From Alloscardovia sp963543015 (GTDB taxonomy: Bacteria; Actinomycetota; Actinomycetes; Actinomycetales; Bifidobacteriaceae), in assembly GCA_963543015.1 (NCBI GenBank), contig CAUTYZ010000001.1, forward strand, positions 197,414 to 261,413: a DNA stretch of 64,000 bases. Direction: 5' to 3'. Below are positions 9,397 to 18,137 of this stretch, piece after piece. Position 1 is the first letter of the stretch; each line of letters begins with the position of its first letter. A program made the position numbers and the translations under genes. The notes beneath the pieces are model-generated. The model was not told the origin of the DNA, did not search any database, and saw only the letters and a program-made list of their open reading frames with translations.

Positions 9397-11084
9397 TGAA
9401 TTGTCACCTCCCACAATGGCATCCACGTCTGGTTCAGATTCACAGGGAATCCTTCCACGCGGTTATCCCAAGCCGTAATGACTCGATAATTAAAGAGCCA
9501 ATCAGCAGCCGCATCCTCACTGACGATGCGTGCAGCTTGTGCCAAAAGCGAGTCTCGCTCCTCATCAGTGCTTGCCTGCATTGCTTGCTTGTACAGTTTT
9601 TGAACGGTTGCGTTGTTATATCCGTAGTAATAATCCGGATTTGCCCACTGATAGAAATCGTGACTTTCGTTGTGATCGACGAGAGAAATATCGTAATTAT
9701 GATCGCGATACACGGTCGACAACCATGTAGCAAATTCCACTCGATTGACGATGAGATGAATGCCAATTTTCTCCAGCTGGCTTCGAAGCTGCTGTCCGAT
9801 TTCCGTTGGATACGTATTCGCGTAGGTCAAAGTTAAGTTCAGTGGGTTATTCGTGCCGTATCCCGCTTCCTCCATAAGAGTGCGAGCTTTCGCAATATCG
9901 GTCGGATACAACGATGTCAGATCTTCATATCCCGGGTCGAGACTTGGGATAGGGCCACCCAAAGGAGTGTCCGTCCCTCCGCGTGATGCGATCAGTGCTT
10001 CGTTATCAATGGCATATCGAATTGCTTGACGAATGCGCTTATCAGTTAACGGCCCTTGTGCATTATTAAATGCGAGGACGTATTTATCCGTATCGTCTCC
10101 CGCTTTCATCGTAAAGCGAGTATCGCCCGCAATTCCTTCAGCCAATGTCGAACTAATTGGCGCGAGGACTTGCACTGTTCCTGATGTCAGTGCATTGTAT
10201 CCTGCTTGAGGATCTGCGTAATAATTGACGACAATTGTCTTCGTATGAGCTTTGTGATCTCCCCAGTAATTATCGCGCGCGGTCAAAGTAGCAGAAACGC
10301 TCGGATTATAAGAACTGATAACGTATGGTCCTGAGCCAATTGCAGACGTTTTGGCATCGTATCGCGCATCTTTATCGAGGACAATTCCCGCGCGACCAGA
10401 CAAATTCCACAGCAATTGCGAGTATGGTTGAGTCAATTTCAGCACAACGGTATGCGCATCTGTAGCGCGCACAGACTCGTAATTTTCCAGCAAATTCGAA
10501 CCCTGCAAACCTTCGGACATCATGGTACTTATCGACCATGCCACATCGTTGGCGTCCAAAGTATCGCCATTGCTAAAAGTAATTCTATCATTAATGTGGA
10601 AGGTATACGTCAAACGGTCATCGCTCACATCCCATGAGCGTGCAATGCCCGCAGACACGGTGTTATCCGAGTTCCTTGTCAGCAACGCTTCATAAACGTT
10701 TCCAATCAGCAACTGATCAAGAGCTGTACCCGACGTATTTCGAATATCCAAATTTGTCGGAGCAAGCTGAAGGCCGATAGCAACTGTACTGTTTACGCTT
10801 GAATCATTTCCACCGATAACGTTATATCCGATGGCTATCGATGCTAGAACGACAAAAACCGCCGTTATCGAAGCAATACTTCCCCACCATATAGAGCGCT
10901 TATGTGCCGCGTTCTCAATGCGATGCGCATTGAGCTCAGCATCCAAACTGCTCACATCAACCGCAGGCGCATGCTCATTCATAGATGCATCCACAGATGC
11001 ATCCACAGACACGTTCACAGGCGTCGAAGCATCCTGTCGATCATGCTGCACCTGCTGATCTTCGTGTAATTCTTCCTTTTTCAC
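9393..11084 (-). CDS. Peptide-binding protein of ABC transporter, membrane-anchored (OppA-like)
   Basis: SBP family 5 extracellular solute-binding protein delivering peptides to the downstream permeases. The GTG at 11084 is preferred over a TTG at 11099 because GAGGAAGAG precedes it at good spacing. From that start, residues 1-60 are hydrophilic and carry VDASVDAS repeats, residues about 61-88 form one transmembrane helix, and the rest is the binding domain (NVYEALLTRNSDNTVSAGIA, then WSISTMMSEG). There is no lipobox cysteine, so the protein appears tethered by an uncleaved helix with its N-terminus inside, unlike classical lipoprotein OppA. It is first gene of the five-gene operon; a palindrome at 11147 lies upstream. 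Confidence 0.88.
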   Translation of the reverse strand: MKKEELHEDQQVQHDRQDASTPVNVSVDASVDASMNEHAPAVDVSSLDAELNAHRIENAAHKRSIWWGSIASITAVFVVLASIAIGYNVIGGNDSSVNSTVAIGLQLAPTNLDIRNTSGTALDQLLIGNVYEALLTRNSDNTVSAGIARSWDVSDDRLTYTFHINDRITFSNGDTLDANDVAWSISTMMSEGLQGSNLLENYESVRATDAHTVVLKLTQPYSQLLWNLSGRAGIVLDKDARYDAKTSAIGSGPYVISSYNPSVSATLTARDNYWGDHKAHTKTIVVNYYADPQAGYNALTSGTVQVLAPISSTLAEGIAGDTRFTMKAGDDTDKYVLAFNNAQGPLTDKRIRQAIRYAIDNEALIASRGGTDTPLGGPIPSLDPGYEDLTSLYPTDIAKARTLMEEAGYGTNNPLNLTLTYANTYPTEIGQQLRSQLEKIGIHLIVNRVEFATWLSTVYRDHNYDISLVDHNESHDFYQWANPDYYYGYNNATVQKLYKQAMQASTDEERDSLLAQAARIVSEDAAADWLFNYRVITAWDNRVEGFPVNLNQTWMPLWEVTIQ

Positions 11085-11146
11085 TGTTCTCTTCCTCAAG
11101 TCCCCGCGTCATAGACGTCGTTGCTCGTAGAGTTTTCATGTGCCTA

Positions 11147-11160
11147 TTCAGTATACTGAA
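11147..11160. promoter_or_regulatory. 14-bp palindrome between divergent opp operon and coaX
   Basis: TTCAGTATACTGAA is a perfect palindrome in the 157-base divergent region, 63 bases before the opp start and 82 before coaX. It has the size and symmetry of a dimeric repressor site, but no regulator is identified. Confidence 0.4.
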
Positions 11161-11241
11161 ATCGAGCTACTTTCTCGTCCCCCGTGCATTCGGCACAATC
11201 GACGAGATGGAAGCCACACATCGTACGTAAATGGAGGATGC

Positions 11242-12012
11242 ATGCTCGTCGCAGTGGATATCGGTAATACAAATATCGTGATTGGTTTTATGGATGGCGA
11301 TGCAATTACGCATATATATCGATTGACGACATCCAATGTGCGTACAAGCGATGAGTATGGCATGAGTTTGTTGCAATTTCTGTCGCTCAGTGGATATTCG
11401 CGCTCAGACGTCGAGGATGTGATTGTATGCTCAGTCGTTCCAAGCGTTATGCATTCATTCCGCGGATCCATTGAAAAATTCCTTGGCACATCCCCTATGA
11501 TTATCGGACCGGGGATTAAAACTGGTTTAGCAGTGCGTTTGGATGATCCAAAATCTTTAGGCGCGGACTGCTTAGCCGACTGCGTCGCCGCATATAATTT
11601 GTATTCTTCCCCATGCCTCGTTATTGATATGGGCACGGCAACGACTTTCAATTATGTCGACGAGAAGGGCGCTATTACCTTAGGAATTATCCAAACGGGT
11701 CTTCAAACAGCAGCGCGCGCTCTGGCGGGAAATACTGCTCAGCTTCCGGAAGTTGAAATTGCTGCTCCATCGACAATTATGTCGAAAAATACGAATTCCG
11801 CAATTCAGACAGGACTCTACTATGGCTTCCTCGGCGGCATTGAGAAGCTCATTACCCAATGCAGAAAGGAAATTGGCACTGATTTTTCTGTCATCGCTAC
11901 TGGAGGATTTGGTCGAGTCATCGAGCACGATACAGATTTAATTGACGTGTATGATCCCGATCTCATTTTCAAGGGTATGAAAATTATTTACGAGAAAAAT
12001 CACCGTCACTAG
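11242..12012 (+). CDS. coaX: Type III pantothenate kinase
   Basis: Phosphorylates pantothenate, the first step of coenzyme A synthesis, in the cytoplasm. The 256-residue protein belongs to the ASKHA fold: phosphate-1 motif DIGNTN at residue 6, conserved GADCLADCVAAY near 110, phosphate-2 motif IDMGTATTF near 130 and the adenosine motif ATGGFG near 220. The frame is open further upstream, but the ATG at 11242 is preceded by GGAGGA and places the DIGNTN motif at the usual distance from the N-terminus. It stands alone, divergent from opp and nearly abutting the convergent pseudouridine synthase gene. Confidence 0.95.
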   Translation: MLVAVDIGNTNIVIGFMDGDAITHIYRLTTSNVRTSDEYGMSLLQFLSLSGYSRSDVEDVIVCSVVPSVMHSFRGSIEKFLGTSPMIIGPGIKTGLAVRLDDPKSLGADCLADCVAAYNLYSSPCLVIDMGTATTFNYVDEKGAITLGIIQTGLQTAARALAGNTAQLPEVEIAAPSTIMSKNTNSAIQTGLYYGFLGGIEKLITQCRKEIGTDFSVIATGGFGRVIEHDTDLIDVYDPDLIFKGMKIIYEKNHRH

Positions 12013-12013
12013 A

Positions 12014-12835
12014 CTACTGCTCAGCCGTGTGTGAAGCAGCCAGCTCACCGCCATGCACGTCTAATTGATAACGCGATTCAAAATGACGATTCTCTCCCGT
12101 ATATGGATCGACAAAATCCAAACTCCGTGCAATAAGCTGGAGTGGGGCAGAAAAATCATCGTAATCGCGTTTTTTCATATCGGGATAGAAATCATCGCCT
12201 TTAATCGGCAGACCAATAGAATTCATGTGCACGCGCAACTGATGCGTTTTTCCGGTCAACGGATGCAAGGTATATGCTCGGTATCCTGCACGAACCACAT
12301 CTGCTGGCTGATGCTCGGATAATTCGATACGCGTATGCGCATTGACTTCGCCCGGCTCTTCCAGTGCCTGCAAAATATGATGGACTTTAACAATTCGCGA
12401 GCGCCTTTCCAGCGGGAAAAGAGCTCCCCTGCCAAGAGGCGACAATGAGCGCAGTGTGCCATAACGTGGCATATGAAGAGGAGCCATCGGCGCAAGGCAT
12501 TCATATACCTTTGTTGCTTTGCGGTTTTGGAAGAGCAATTGATATTTTCCTCGCGCATCCTTATCGCGCACGAAAACGACGATTCCTGCTGTGAGTCTAT
12601 CAAGGCGATGAGCTGGAATAATATCCTCATTATCGAATTCTTCGCGCAGTCGCACGAGCGCAGTGGACTTATACCACATGCCCCGTGGCATAGTAGGCAA
12701 GAAATGCGGCTTATCGACGACGATGATACGCGCATCCTCATAAATGACGGGCAAATCAAATGGGATTTCAGGCTCATACGTGACGAGAGCATGCGGACGC
12801 TGAGGATGATGATTGCGGTGGCGACGGCGTGACAT
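12014..12835 (-). CDS. RluA-family pseudouridine synthase
   Basis: Isomerises uridine to pseudouridine in RNA. The catalytic Asp is in HRLDRLTAGIVVF near residue 96; the family motifs VVDKPHFLPTMPRG and PLTGKTHQLRVHM are also present. At 273 residues with no N-terminal S4 domain it resembles the short actinobacterial branch of RluA-type enzymes; whether the target is 23S rRNA or tRNA is not evident. Its ATG overlaps the NnrD stop (TAATG), so the two are cotranscribed. It converges with coaX with a single base between the stops. Confidence 0.9.
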   Translation of the reverse strand: MSRRRHRNHHPQRPHALVTYEPEIPFDLPVIYEDARIIVVDKPHFLPTMPRGMWYKSTALVRLREEFDNEDIIPAHRLDRLTAGIVVFVRDKDARGKYQLLFQNRKATKVYECLAPMAPLHMPRYGTLRSLSPLGRGALFPLERRSRIVKVHHILQALEEPGEVNAHTRIELSEHQPADVVRAGYRAYTLHPLTGKTHQLRVHMNSIGLPIKGDDFYPDMKKRDYDDFSAPLQLIARSLDFVDPYTGENRHFESRYQLDVHGGELAASHTAEQ

Positions 12836-13977
12836 TAGCGGTGATCCTCAGATGACGTTGAGTGGATACTGACGTGGGTATTGCTGAAAGCTGGAGATGA
12901 GTCGCTGTGCTCTGGACGGTGTAGCAAATCATGCGCGGAGCTTGCTTCTCGAAGCCTCACCATCGCGTGAGGAATGGATGCAATCATATCGAGATGGTTT
13001 ATCTGATGAGAGGTTAACGCAGGACTATTATCAGCCGATCCGTGAGTAGCTGATTCTTCAGCTGATTCGTGCAGCCATTCTTCCATCACGTGGGTGTCTT
13101 CTGAGCTTACTCCAGCTGCATACGAATGGACGCACACAGCGGCAGCAGCTGCCTGTGCCAATGATGTGCGACCGTCACGAAGAGCGGAAGCATTGAGCGC
13201 ACACATGGCTCCCATAATTCCTGCGAGAATGTCACCTGTTCCAGCAGTTGCTAACCAATGAGTTGCCTGTGGGCATTCGAGCGTGATATACGATGAGTTT
13301 TCCGAATCATACTGTGCGATAAGAGTGCGAGAGCCTTTCAGAACCACCGTACATCCAAGAGTTTGTGCCAACCATTGAGCGACGTGAAGGCGATTGGCGG
13401 CTTTCACGTTGTCATTGCCCGCATTATCATGCACACCCTCTTCAATGTCTGCACGCGAGATAGGATGTCCCAGCACTTCGCACATTCTCTGTGCTTCCCC
13501 TGCATGAGGAGTAATAATGCATCGACGACGAATACTGTCAGAAAGTGGCGCAGTTGCAAAAAATTCCAATGCCCCTGCGTCCACGACGATGAAGCCATCA
13601 TTCTTATCAGCATGATCTAATGCGCGACGCAGTTCTATGCTACGCATCTCATCGTTATCATGTCTACTCTCATCATCAGTATCGGCGTATATCCCCGCAA
13701 AGCCTGAGCCGAGTACCCACGCGTCGACATGATTCTGCGCGGTCGCGGAAAACACTACCTCCGGATGCTGCGCAATCAGTGCGCGCACAGCGAGCGACGG
13801 TCCGTTATATCGGACATATCCAGCACCGCATGAGGCAGCAGCAGATGCAGAAAGAACACCTGCACCAGGATATTCCTCTGTACCCGTTATCAATCCCACA
13901 ACTCCGCGCGTGTACTTAGAGTCATGAGCCTGAGGCAGAGGGAATAACCCAGTAAGGTGTTCTCGTGTTAGTTTCAT
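12835..13977 (-). CDS. nnrD: ADP-dependent NAD(P)H-hydrate dehydratase
   Basis: Repairs damaged NAD(P)H hydrates by ADP-dependent dehydration. The ribokinase-like YjeF C-terminal domain covers residues about 10-300: SKYTRGVVGLITG at the start, ITPHAGEAQRM, LKGSRTLIA, and the nucleotide/anion-hole motif TAGTGDILAGI. The N-terminal epimerase domain (NnrE) found fused in many bacteria is absent. The last 80 residues are a Ser/His-rich, low-complexity extension with no recognisable domain. It is first gene of a pair with the pseudouridine synthase. Confidence 0.92.
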   Translation of the reverse strand: MKLTREHLTGLFPLPQAHDSKYTRGVVGLITGTEEYPGAGVLSASAAASCGAGYVRYNGPSLAVRALIAQHPEVVFSATAQNHVDAWVLGSGFAGIYADTDDESRHDNDEMRSIELRRALDHADKNDGFIVVDAGALEFFATAPLSDSIRRRCIITPHAGEAQRMCEVLGHPISRADIEEGVHDNAGNDNVKAANRLHVAQWLAQTLGCTVVLKGSRTLIAQYDSENSSYITLECPQATHWLATAGTGDILAGIMGAMCALNASALRDGRTSLAQAAAAAVCVHSYAAGVSSEDTHVMEEWLHESAEESATHGSADNSPALTSHQINHLDMIASIPHAMVRLREASSAHDLLHRPEHSDSSPAFSNTHVSIHSTSSEDHR

Positions 13978-14049
13978 CGTTGCCAGCTAACTTTCCTCGA
14001 CACTATTGACGATATTCTCGACAATAATTCTGTCAGTTTTTCTGTCAGT

Positions 14050-14075
14050 ATGAGCACTCGATAACAGATGCTCAT
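14050..14075 (-). terminator. Weak hairpin after glmS
   Basis: ATGAGCA / TGCTCAT form a 7-bp perfect stem just past the glmS stop, but no T run follows on the minus strand, so it may be only a stabilising hairpin. Confidence 0.3.
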
Positions 14076-14082
14076 CTACTGT

Positions 14083-15969
14083 CTATTCTACCGTCACTGA
14101 CTTAGCAAGGTTACGTGGCTTATCGATATCCAATCCCTTGAGCTTTGCCATATCCATGGACAGAAGTTGCAGTGGGATGACATCGACCAATGGACTCAGA
14201 AGCGTTGGGCATTGTGGACGCCAGAAAACAGCATCCGCGTATTCGCGAACGTCATCATCGCCTTCTTCTGCTACAGCAATGGTATACGCACCGCGAGCGC
14301 GAACTTCTTCAATTGCCGAGAGAACCTTCGCATGCAAAACATTTCGTCCGCGTGCAGGAGGAACGATAACGACGACTGGTTCACCAGAATCGACGAGAGC
14401 AATTGGGCCGTGCTTCAATTCACCAGCTGCAAAACCTTCCGTAAAGGTATACGCGATTTCCTTAAGCTTTAAAGCACCTTCCATAGCTACTGGGTAGCCC
14501 ACATGACGACCGAGGAAGAGGAAGGAGTGTGCATCCACCATTTCCTTCGCGACATGCTCAACAGTCTGTGCCTGCGTATCGAGCACATGCTGAATCTTTG
14601 CTGGCATTGCACGCAAATCGTCGACGATAGCGCGAATCTCATCGCGATACATTGTTCCCTTCACTTGTGCCAAATACAAGCCAAGAAGGTATGCTGCCAC
14701 GATTTGTGCAACGAAAGCCTTTGTCGATGCCACAGCGACTTCAGGGCCTGCATGAGTGTAGAGCACTGCATCAGATTCACGAGGAATGCTGGAGCCTTGA
14801 GTATTGCAAATTGCCAAAACTCGAGAACCCTGCTCACGAGCGTGACGAAGAGCCATAAGCGTATCCATAGTCTCGCCCGACTGGGAAATAGCGACGACAA
14901 GAGTACGCGATGTCAAAATTGGATCGCGATAACGGAATTCATGCGCAAGTTCTACTTCTACTGGGATACGCACCCAGTGTTCAATAGCATATTTTGCAAC
15001 CATTCCAGCGTATGCTGCAGTTCCGCATGCGATGACGATAATTTTATCGATAGAACGGAAGACCTCTTCATCGATACGTACTTCATCCAAATTCAAATCG
15101 CCGTTGAGGTTAAAACGGCCAAGCAAAGTATCGGTGACAGCTTGAGGCTGTTCGTGAATTTCCTTATTCATAAAGGAATCCCATCCGCCCTTTTCTACAG
15201 CAGATGCATCCCAGTCCACGGTAAATGGACGCAATTCGACAGGATTGCCGTCAAAATCGGTGACAGTTACTGTATCAGGAGTAATTTCTACCGCCTCATC
15301 CTGACCGAGTTCCAAAGCTTCTGTCGTATATGCTACGAAAGCAGCAACGTCAGATCCAAGGAAGTTCTCGCCATCGCCAAGTCCTACAACCAGTGGTGAA
15401 TCGTGACGAGCACCGACAACGACGTATGGCTGACGGCAGTCTGTAGCCAGCAAAGTGAAGGTTCCTTCCAGCTGACGAGCTACACGACGAAGAGCTTCGA
15501 AGATATTAGGAGTACCTGTTTCAGCGATAACTTCGTTCGCTACTTTTCCCAAAAGCTTTGCGGCAACTTCTGTATCGGTGGATGATTCGAATTCGTATCC
15601 TTCATCCAGCAATTCCTGCTTAAGCTGAGGAGCGTTTTCGATAATGCCGTTATGAATCAAGGCAACTTTTTCATCCGCGCTGATATGAGGATGCGCATTG
15701 GCATCACTTGGAGCGCCATTTGTCGCCCAACGCGTATGACCGATGCCAGCTGTTGCTTCAGGCATAGGATGAGCTTCAATATCAGCTACGAGATTATCGA
15801 GACGGCCTTCCTTCTTACGGAAAGCGACAGTATCCATTCCCGGAGCGCTTAATGCGACACCTGCCGAATCATATCCGCGGTATTCGAGACGACCAAGACC
15901 TTGAAGGCATACTTCGAGTGGCTTACCACACGCTGTGCCTTTACCTACATATCCTACAATTCCACACAT
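14083..15969 (-). CDS. glmS: Glutamine-fructose-6-phosphate aminotransferase (isomerising)
   Basis: Makes glucosamine-6-phosphate from fructose-6-phosphate and glutamine, the entry step to UDP-GlcNAc and peptidoglycan. It begins MCGIVGYVG, so Cys2 is the class II amidotransferase nucleophile; GHTRWATNG follows. Two SIS sugar-isomerase domains occupy the C-terminal half (ISQSGETMDTL; GRHVGYPVAMEGALKLKEI), and the protein ends in the family-typical PRNLAKSVTVE. At 628 residues it is of full length. No Shine-Dalgarno is visible; a TAGAAT box lies 8 bases before the ATG, suggesting a leaderless mRNA. No glmS ribozyme-like leader is present. Confidence 0.97.
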   Translation of the reverse strand: MCGIVGYVGKGTACGKPLEVCLQGLGRLEYRGYDSAGVALSAPGMDTVAFRKKEGRLDNLVADIEAHPMPEATAGIGHTRWATNGAPSDANAHPHISADEKVALIHNGIIENAPQLKQELLDEGYEFESSTDTEVAAKLLGKVANEVIAETGTPNIFEALRRVARQLEGTFTLLATDCRQPYVVVGARHDSPLVVGLGDGENFLGSDVAAFVAYTTEALELGQDEAVEITPDTVTVTDFDGNPVELRPFTVDWDASAVEKGGWDSFMNKEIHEQPQAVTDTLLGRFNLNGDLNLDEVRIDEEVFRSIDKIIVIACGTAAYAGMVAKYAIEHWVRIPVEVELAHEFRYRDPILTSRTLVVAISQSGETMDTLMALRHAREQGSRVLAICNTQGSSIPRESDAVLYTHAGPEVAVASTKAFVAQIVAAYLLGLYLAQVKGTMYRDEIRAIVDDLRAMPAKIQHVLDTQAQTVEHVAKEMVDAHSFLFLGRHVGYPVAMEGALKLKEIAYTFTEGFAAGELKHGPIALVDSGEPVVVIVPPARGRNVLHAKVLSAIEEVRARGAYTIAVAEEGDDDVREYADAVFWRPQCPTLLSPLVDVIPLQLLSMDMAKLKGLDIDKPRNLAKSVTVE

Positions 15970-15977
15970 AATGCTCT

Positions 15978-15983
15978 ATTCTA
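15978..15983 (-). promoter_or_regulatory. -10 box for a probably leaderless glmS mRNA
   Basis: TAGAAT (within TATAGAAT) ends 8 bases before the glmS ATG, so transcription would begin at or next to the start codon. No good -35 hexamer is seen. Confidence 0.45.
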
Positions 15984-16117
15984 TAGGACTTCATGGGCTT
16001 TTGCTGAGAGCACAGGAGAACGTGTGCAAGCCATTTACAAAACGGCTCGCGCACATGTCCCGCACGCAAGCCGTTCGCTATCCAAGGTTCACTGTTCGCT
16101 GTTCACCATTCGCGATG

Positions 16118-16175
16118 TGTCTTGTATCGCGTTTCAGTATCCTATGTCGTCAACCTTTGTCTTGTATCGCGTTTC
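16118..16175 (+). repeat. Two 18-bp direct repeats in the glmS/ABC intergenic region
   Basis: TGTCTTGTATCGCGTTTC occurs exactly at 16118-16135 and 16158-16175, 40 bases apart, in the 216-base gap upstream of glmS and downstream of the amino-acid ABC operon. A shorter gttcact/gttcacc repetition lies just to the left. Confidence 0.8.
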
Positions 16176-16185
16176 GTTCCCCGTT

Positions 16186-17031
16186 TTACAAAACTGCGTC
16201 GAGGAATTCTTTGAAACGATCTGTGCGAGGATGATCAATGATATCCGATGTGCCCTCTTCTACCACGACTCCACCATCCATAAACACGACTTTATCTGCA
16301 ACTTCACGAGCGAAGCCAATTTCGTGGGTTACGACGACCATGGTCATTCCGTCATCTGCCAGTTTTCGCATAACTCCCAAAACTTCGCCCACAAGTTCAG
16401 GATCAAGAGCAGACGTTGGCTCATCGAAAAGCATGATGTCTGGATGCATAGCAATAGCTCGCGCGATAGCTACGCGCTGCTGCTGTCCACCCGATAATTG
16501 CGATGGATAATGATGCATACGCTCGGTCATACCGACCATATCAAGGAATTTCTCCGCTTCTGCCTGTGCTTGAACTTTCGATACACCTGCGACGTGGACA
16601 GGAGCTTCCATCACGTTTTCAAGAACGGTCATATGTGGGAACAAATTAAACTTCTGGAAAACCATGCCAATGCGCTCACGCTGACGAGCAATTTCCTTAT
16701 CAGACAGAGTTTGCAGCATTGTCTTACCACGACGTTCAACTTCTTTATATCCAATCATTTCGCCGTCGACATCAATTTCTCCACCAGTAATGGTTTCCAA
16801 TTGATTAATCATGCGTAGCAACGTCGATTTTCCCGAGCCCGATGGTCCGAGGATAACCGTCACCGTATGAGGCATCATCTCAAGATTCACGCCTTTAAGG
16901 ACGTGAAGATTGCCATACTCTTTATGCACGTCTTTAATGACGATTTGCGGCTGGACAGGCTGGACGGACTCAACAGATGTTGGCTGAAGTAATTCAGCAG
17001 AGTCTACATATTCGTGAGAAACGTTAGGCAT
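16186..17031 (-). CDS. Polar amino-acid ABC transporter ATPase (GlnQ-like)
   Basis: ATPase of a polar amino-acid importer. After a 30-residue leader, it has Walker A GPSGSGKST near 62, Q-loop FQKFNLFPHM, signature LSGGQQQRVAIARAIA near 165, Walker B IMLFDEPTSALDPE and the H-loop His in VVTHEIGFAREVAD, the typical GlnQ/GltL series. The start overlaps the permease stop by 8 bases. It is the last gene of the SBP-permease-ATPase set. Confidence 0.95.
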   Translation of the reverse strand: MPNVSHEYVDSAELLQPTSVESVQPVQPQIVIKDVHKEYGNLHVLKGVNLEMMPHTVTVILGPSGSGKSTLLRMINQLETITGGEIDVDGEMIGYKEVERRGKTMLQTLSDKEIARQRERIGMVFQKFNLFPHMTVLENVMEAPVHVAGVSKVQAQAEAEKFLDMVGMTERMHHYPSQLSGGQQQRVAIARAIAMHPDIMLFDEPTSALDPELVGEVLGVMRKLADDGMTMVVVTHEIGFAREVADKVVFMDGGVVVEEGTSDIIDHPRTDRFKEFLDAVL

Positions 17032-17986
17032 TGAGACCTCCCCAGAAAGCTTCGTTCTCTTTCTTCACATCGTTAGCGAGATGACCTTCCATCTTGCCGT
17101 AGCCTTGAGGCTGCTTTGCTGAAGCAATTGGCTGCTCATTAAAGCCCTTACCAAAGTACTTTTCCAGATACGACTGTCCGACCATCAACACCGACGTGAT
17201 AACCAAGTACCATATAGCTGCCACAATCAGCAAAGGAATTGGCTCATAAATTCGATTAGCGATGTTATTTGACATGTACTGCAATTCCATCGTAAATGGC
17301 ACAGCCAGAACGAGCGATGTCGTTTTGAGCAAGCCAATAGCTTCATTTCCCGTTGGTGGGACGATAATGCGCATCGACTGTGGCAAAATGATACGTCGCA
17401 TAATCAAACTATGGCTCATTCCCAATGCTTGAGCCGCTTCAGTTTGACCACGATCGACAGCTTCCAAACCCGCGCGAACGATTTCCGCAAGATAGGCAGC
17501 TTCATTGAGAGCAAGGCCGAGAATTGCTGCACGCCCAGCAGTAATGATGTCTTGAGTATCCCAGCTCCACACGCCGAGAGAAATCTTTGGGATAAGTACA
17601 GAAATTAAACCCCAGAAAGTCAACTGCGTATACACTGGCGTTCCACGGAAGAACCAAATAAAGAACCAGCTCACCCAGCGCAAGACGACATTAGTGCTTT
17701 GGCGCATAATTGCCAATGCTACGGCGAGAACGATAGCGATAGCCATGGAAACAACCGTAAGAATCAGCGTCCACATCACGCCAGTCAAGATATGCTCATT
17801 AAAGAGATACTTCCATACGGTCGGCCATGCAAAATTCTTATTGGTAACAATCCATTCGATAAGCCATACCGCGCATACAAGAACGATAATTCCCGCTACG
17901 AACGGTCCCGGTTTGCGTACGGGCAAAGCCTTAATGCGGTTAGGAATATTGTTTGCCATGTCGTTGTGTCTTTCTTCTTCTCTCAT
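17024..17986 (-). CDS. Polar amino-acid ABC transporter permease
   Basis: HisM/GlnP-type membrane subunit, 320 residues, with about five helices and the EAA loop EAAQALGMSHSLIMRRIILP that contacts the ATPase; FRGTPVYTQLTFWG is the usual family motif. An ATG at 17959 (MANNIPNRIKAL) is an alternative start; neither has a strong Shine-Dalgarno. The C-terminal 40 residues are a hydrophilic extension. The neighbouring genes supply the binding protein and ATPase; a single permease gene implies a homodimeric channel. Confidence 0.93.
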   Translation of the reverse strand: MREEERHNDMANNIPNRIKALPVRKPGPFVAGIIVLVCAVWLIEWIVTNKNFAWPTVWKYLFNEHILTGVMWTLILTVVSMAIAIVLAVALAIMRQSTNVVLRWVSWFFIWFFRGTPVYTQLTFWGLISVLIPKISLGVWSWDTQDIITAGRAAILGLALNEAAYLAEIVRAGLEAVDRGQTEAAQALGMSHSLIMRRIILPQSMRIIVPPTGNEAIGLLKTTSLVLAVPFTMELQYMSNNIANRIYEPIPLLIVAAIWYLVITSVLMVGQSYLEKYFGKGFNEQPIASAKQPQGYGKMEGHLANDVKKENEAFWGGLNA

Positions 17987-18033
17987 ACTGTTCTCGCGAG
18001 ACGTTTCTCAGAGGTTTCCTCGTCAACGCTACT

Positions 18034-18071
18034 GCGTATATCGCTTATATCGTGCTTGTCGCGTATATCGC
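18034..18071 (+). repeat. Short direct repeats between SBP and permease genes
   Basis: GCGTATATCGC occurs at 18034-18044 and 18061-18071, with a related TTATATCG between them, in the 151-base gap inside the amino-acid transporter operon. Confidence 0.6.
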
Positions 18072-18137
18072 GGATCTATTTCTGCATGGGTCTTGCGATG
18101 AGCACTAACGCATTAACCAAGCTCTGCGACTTCTCAG

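Noticed and set aside
14083..15969. glmS ribozyme
   Set aside because: The start codon is preceded by a -10-like box at 8 bases, leaving no room for a leader RNA.
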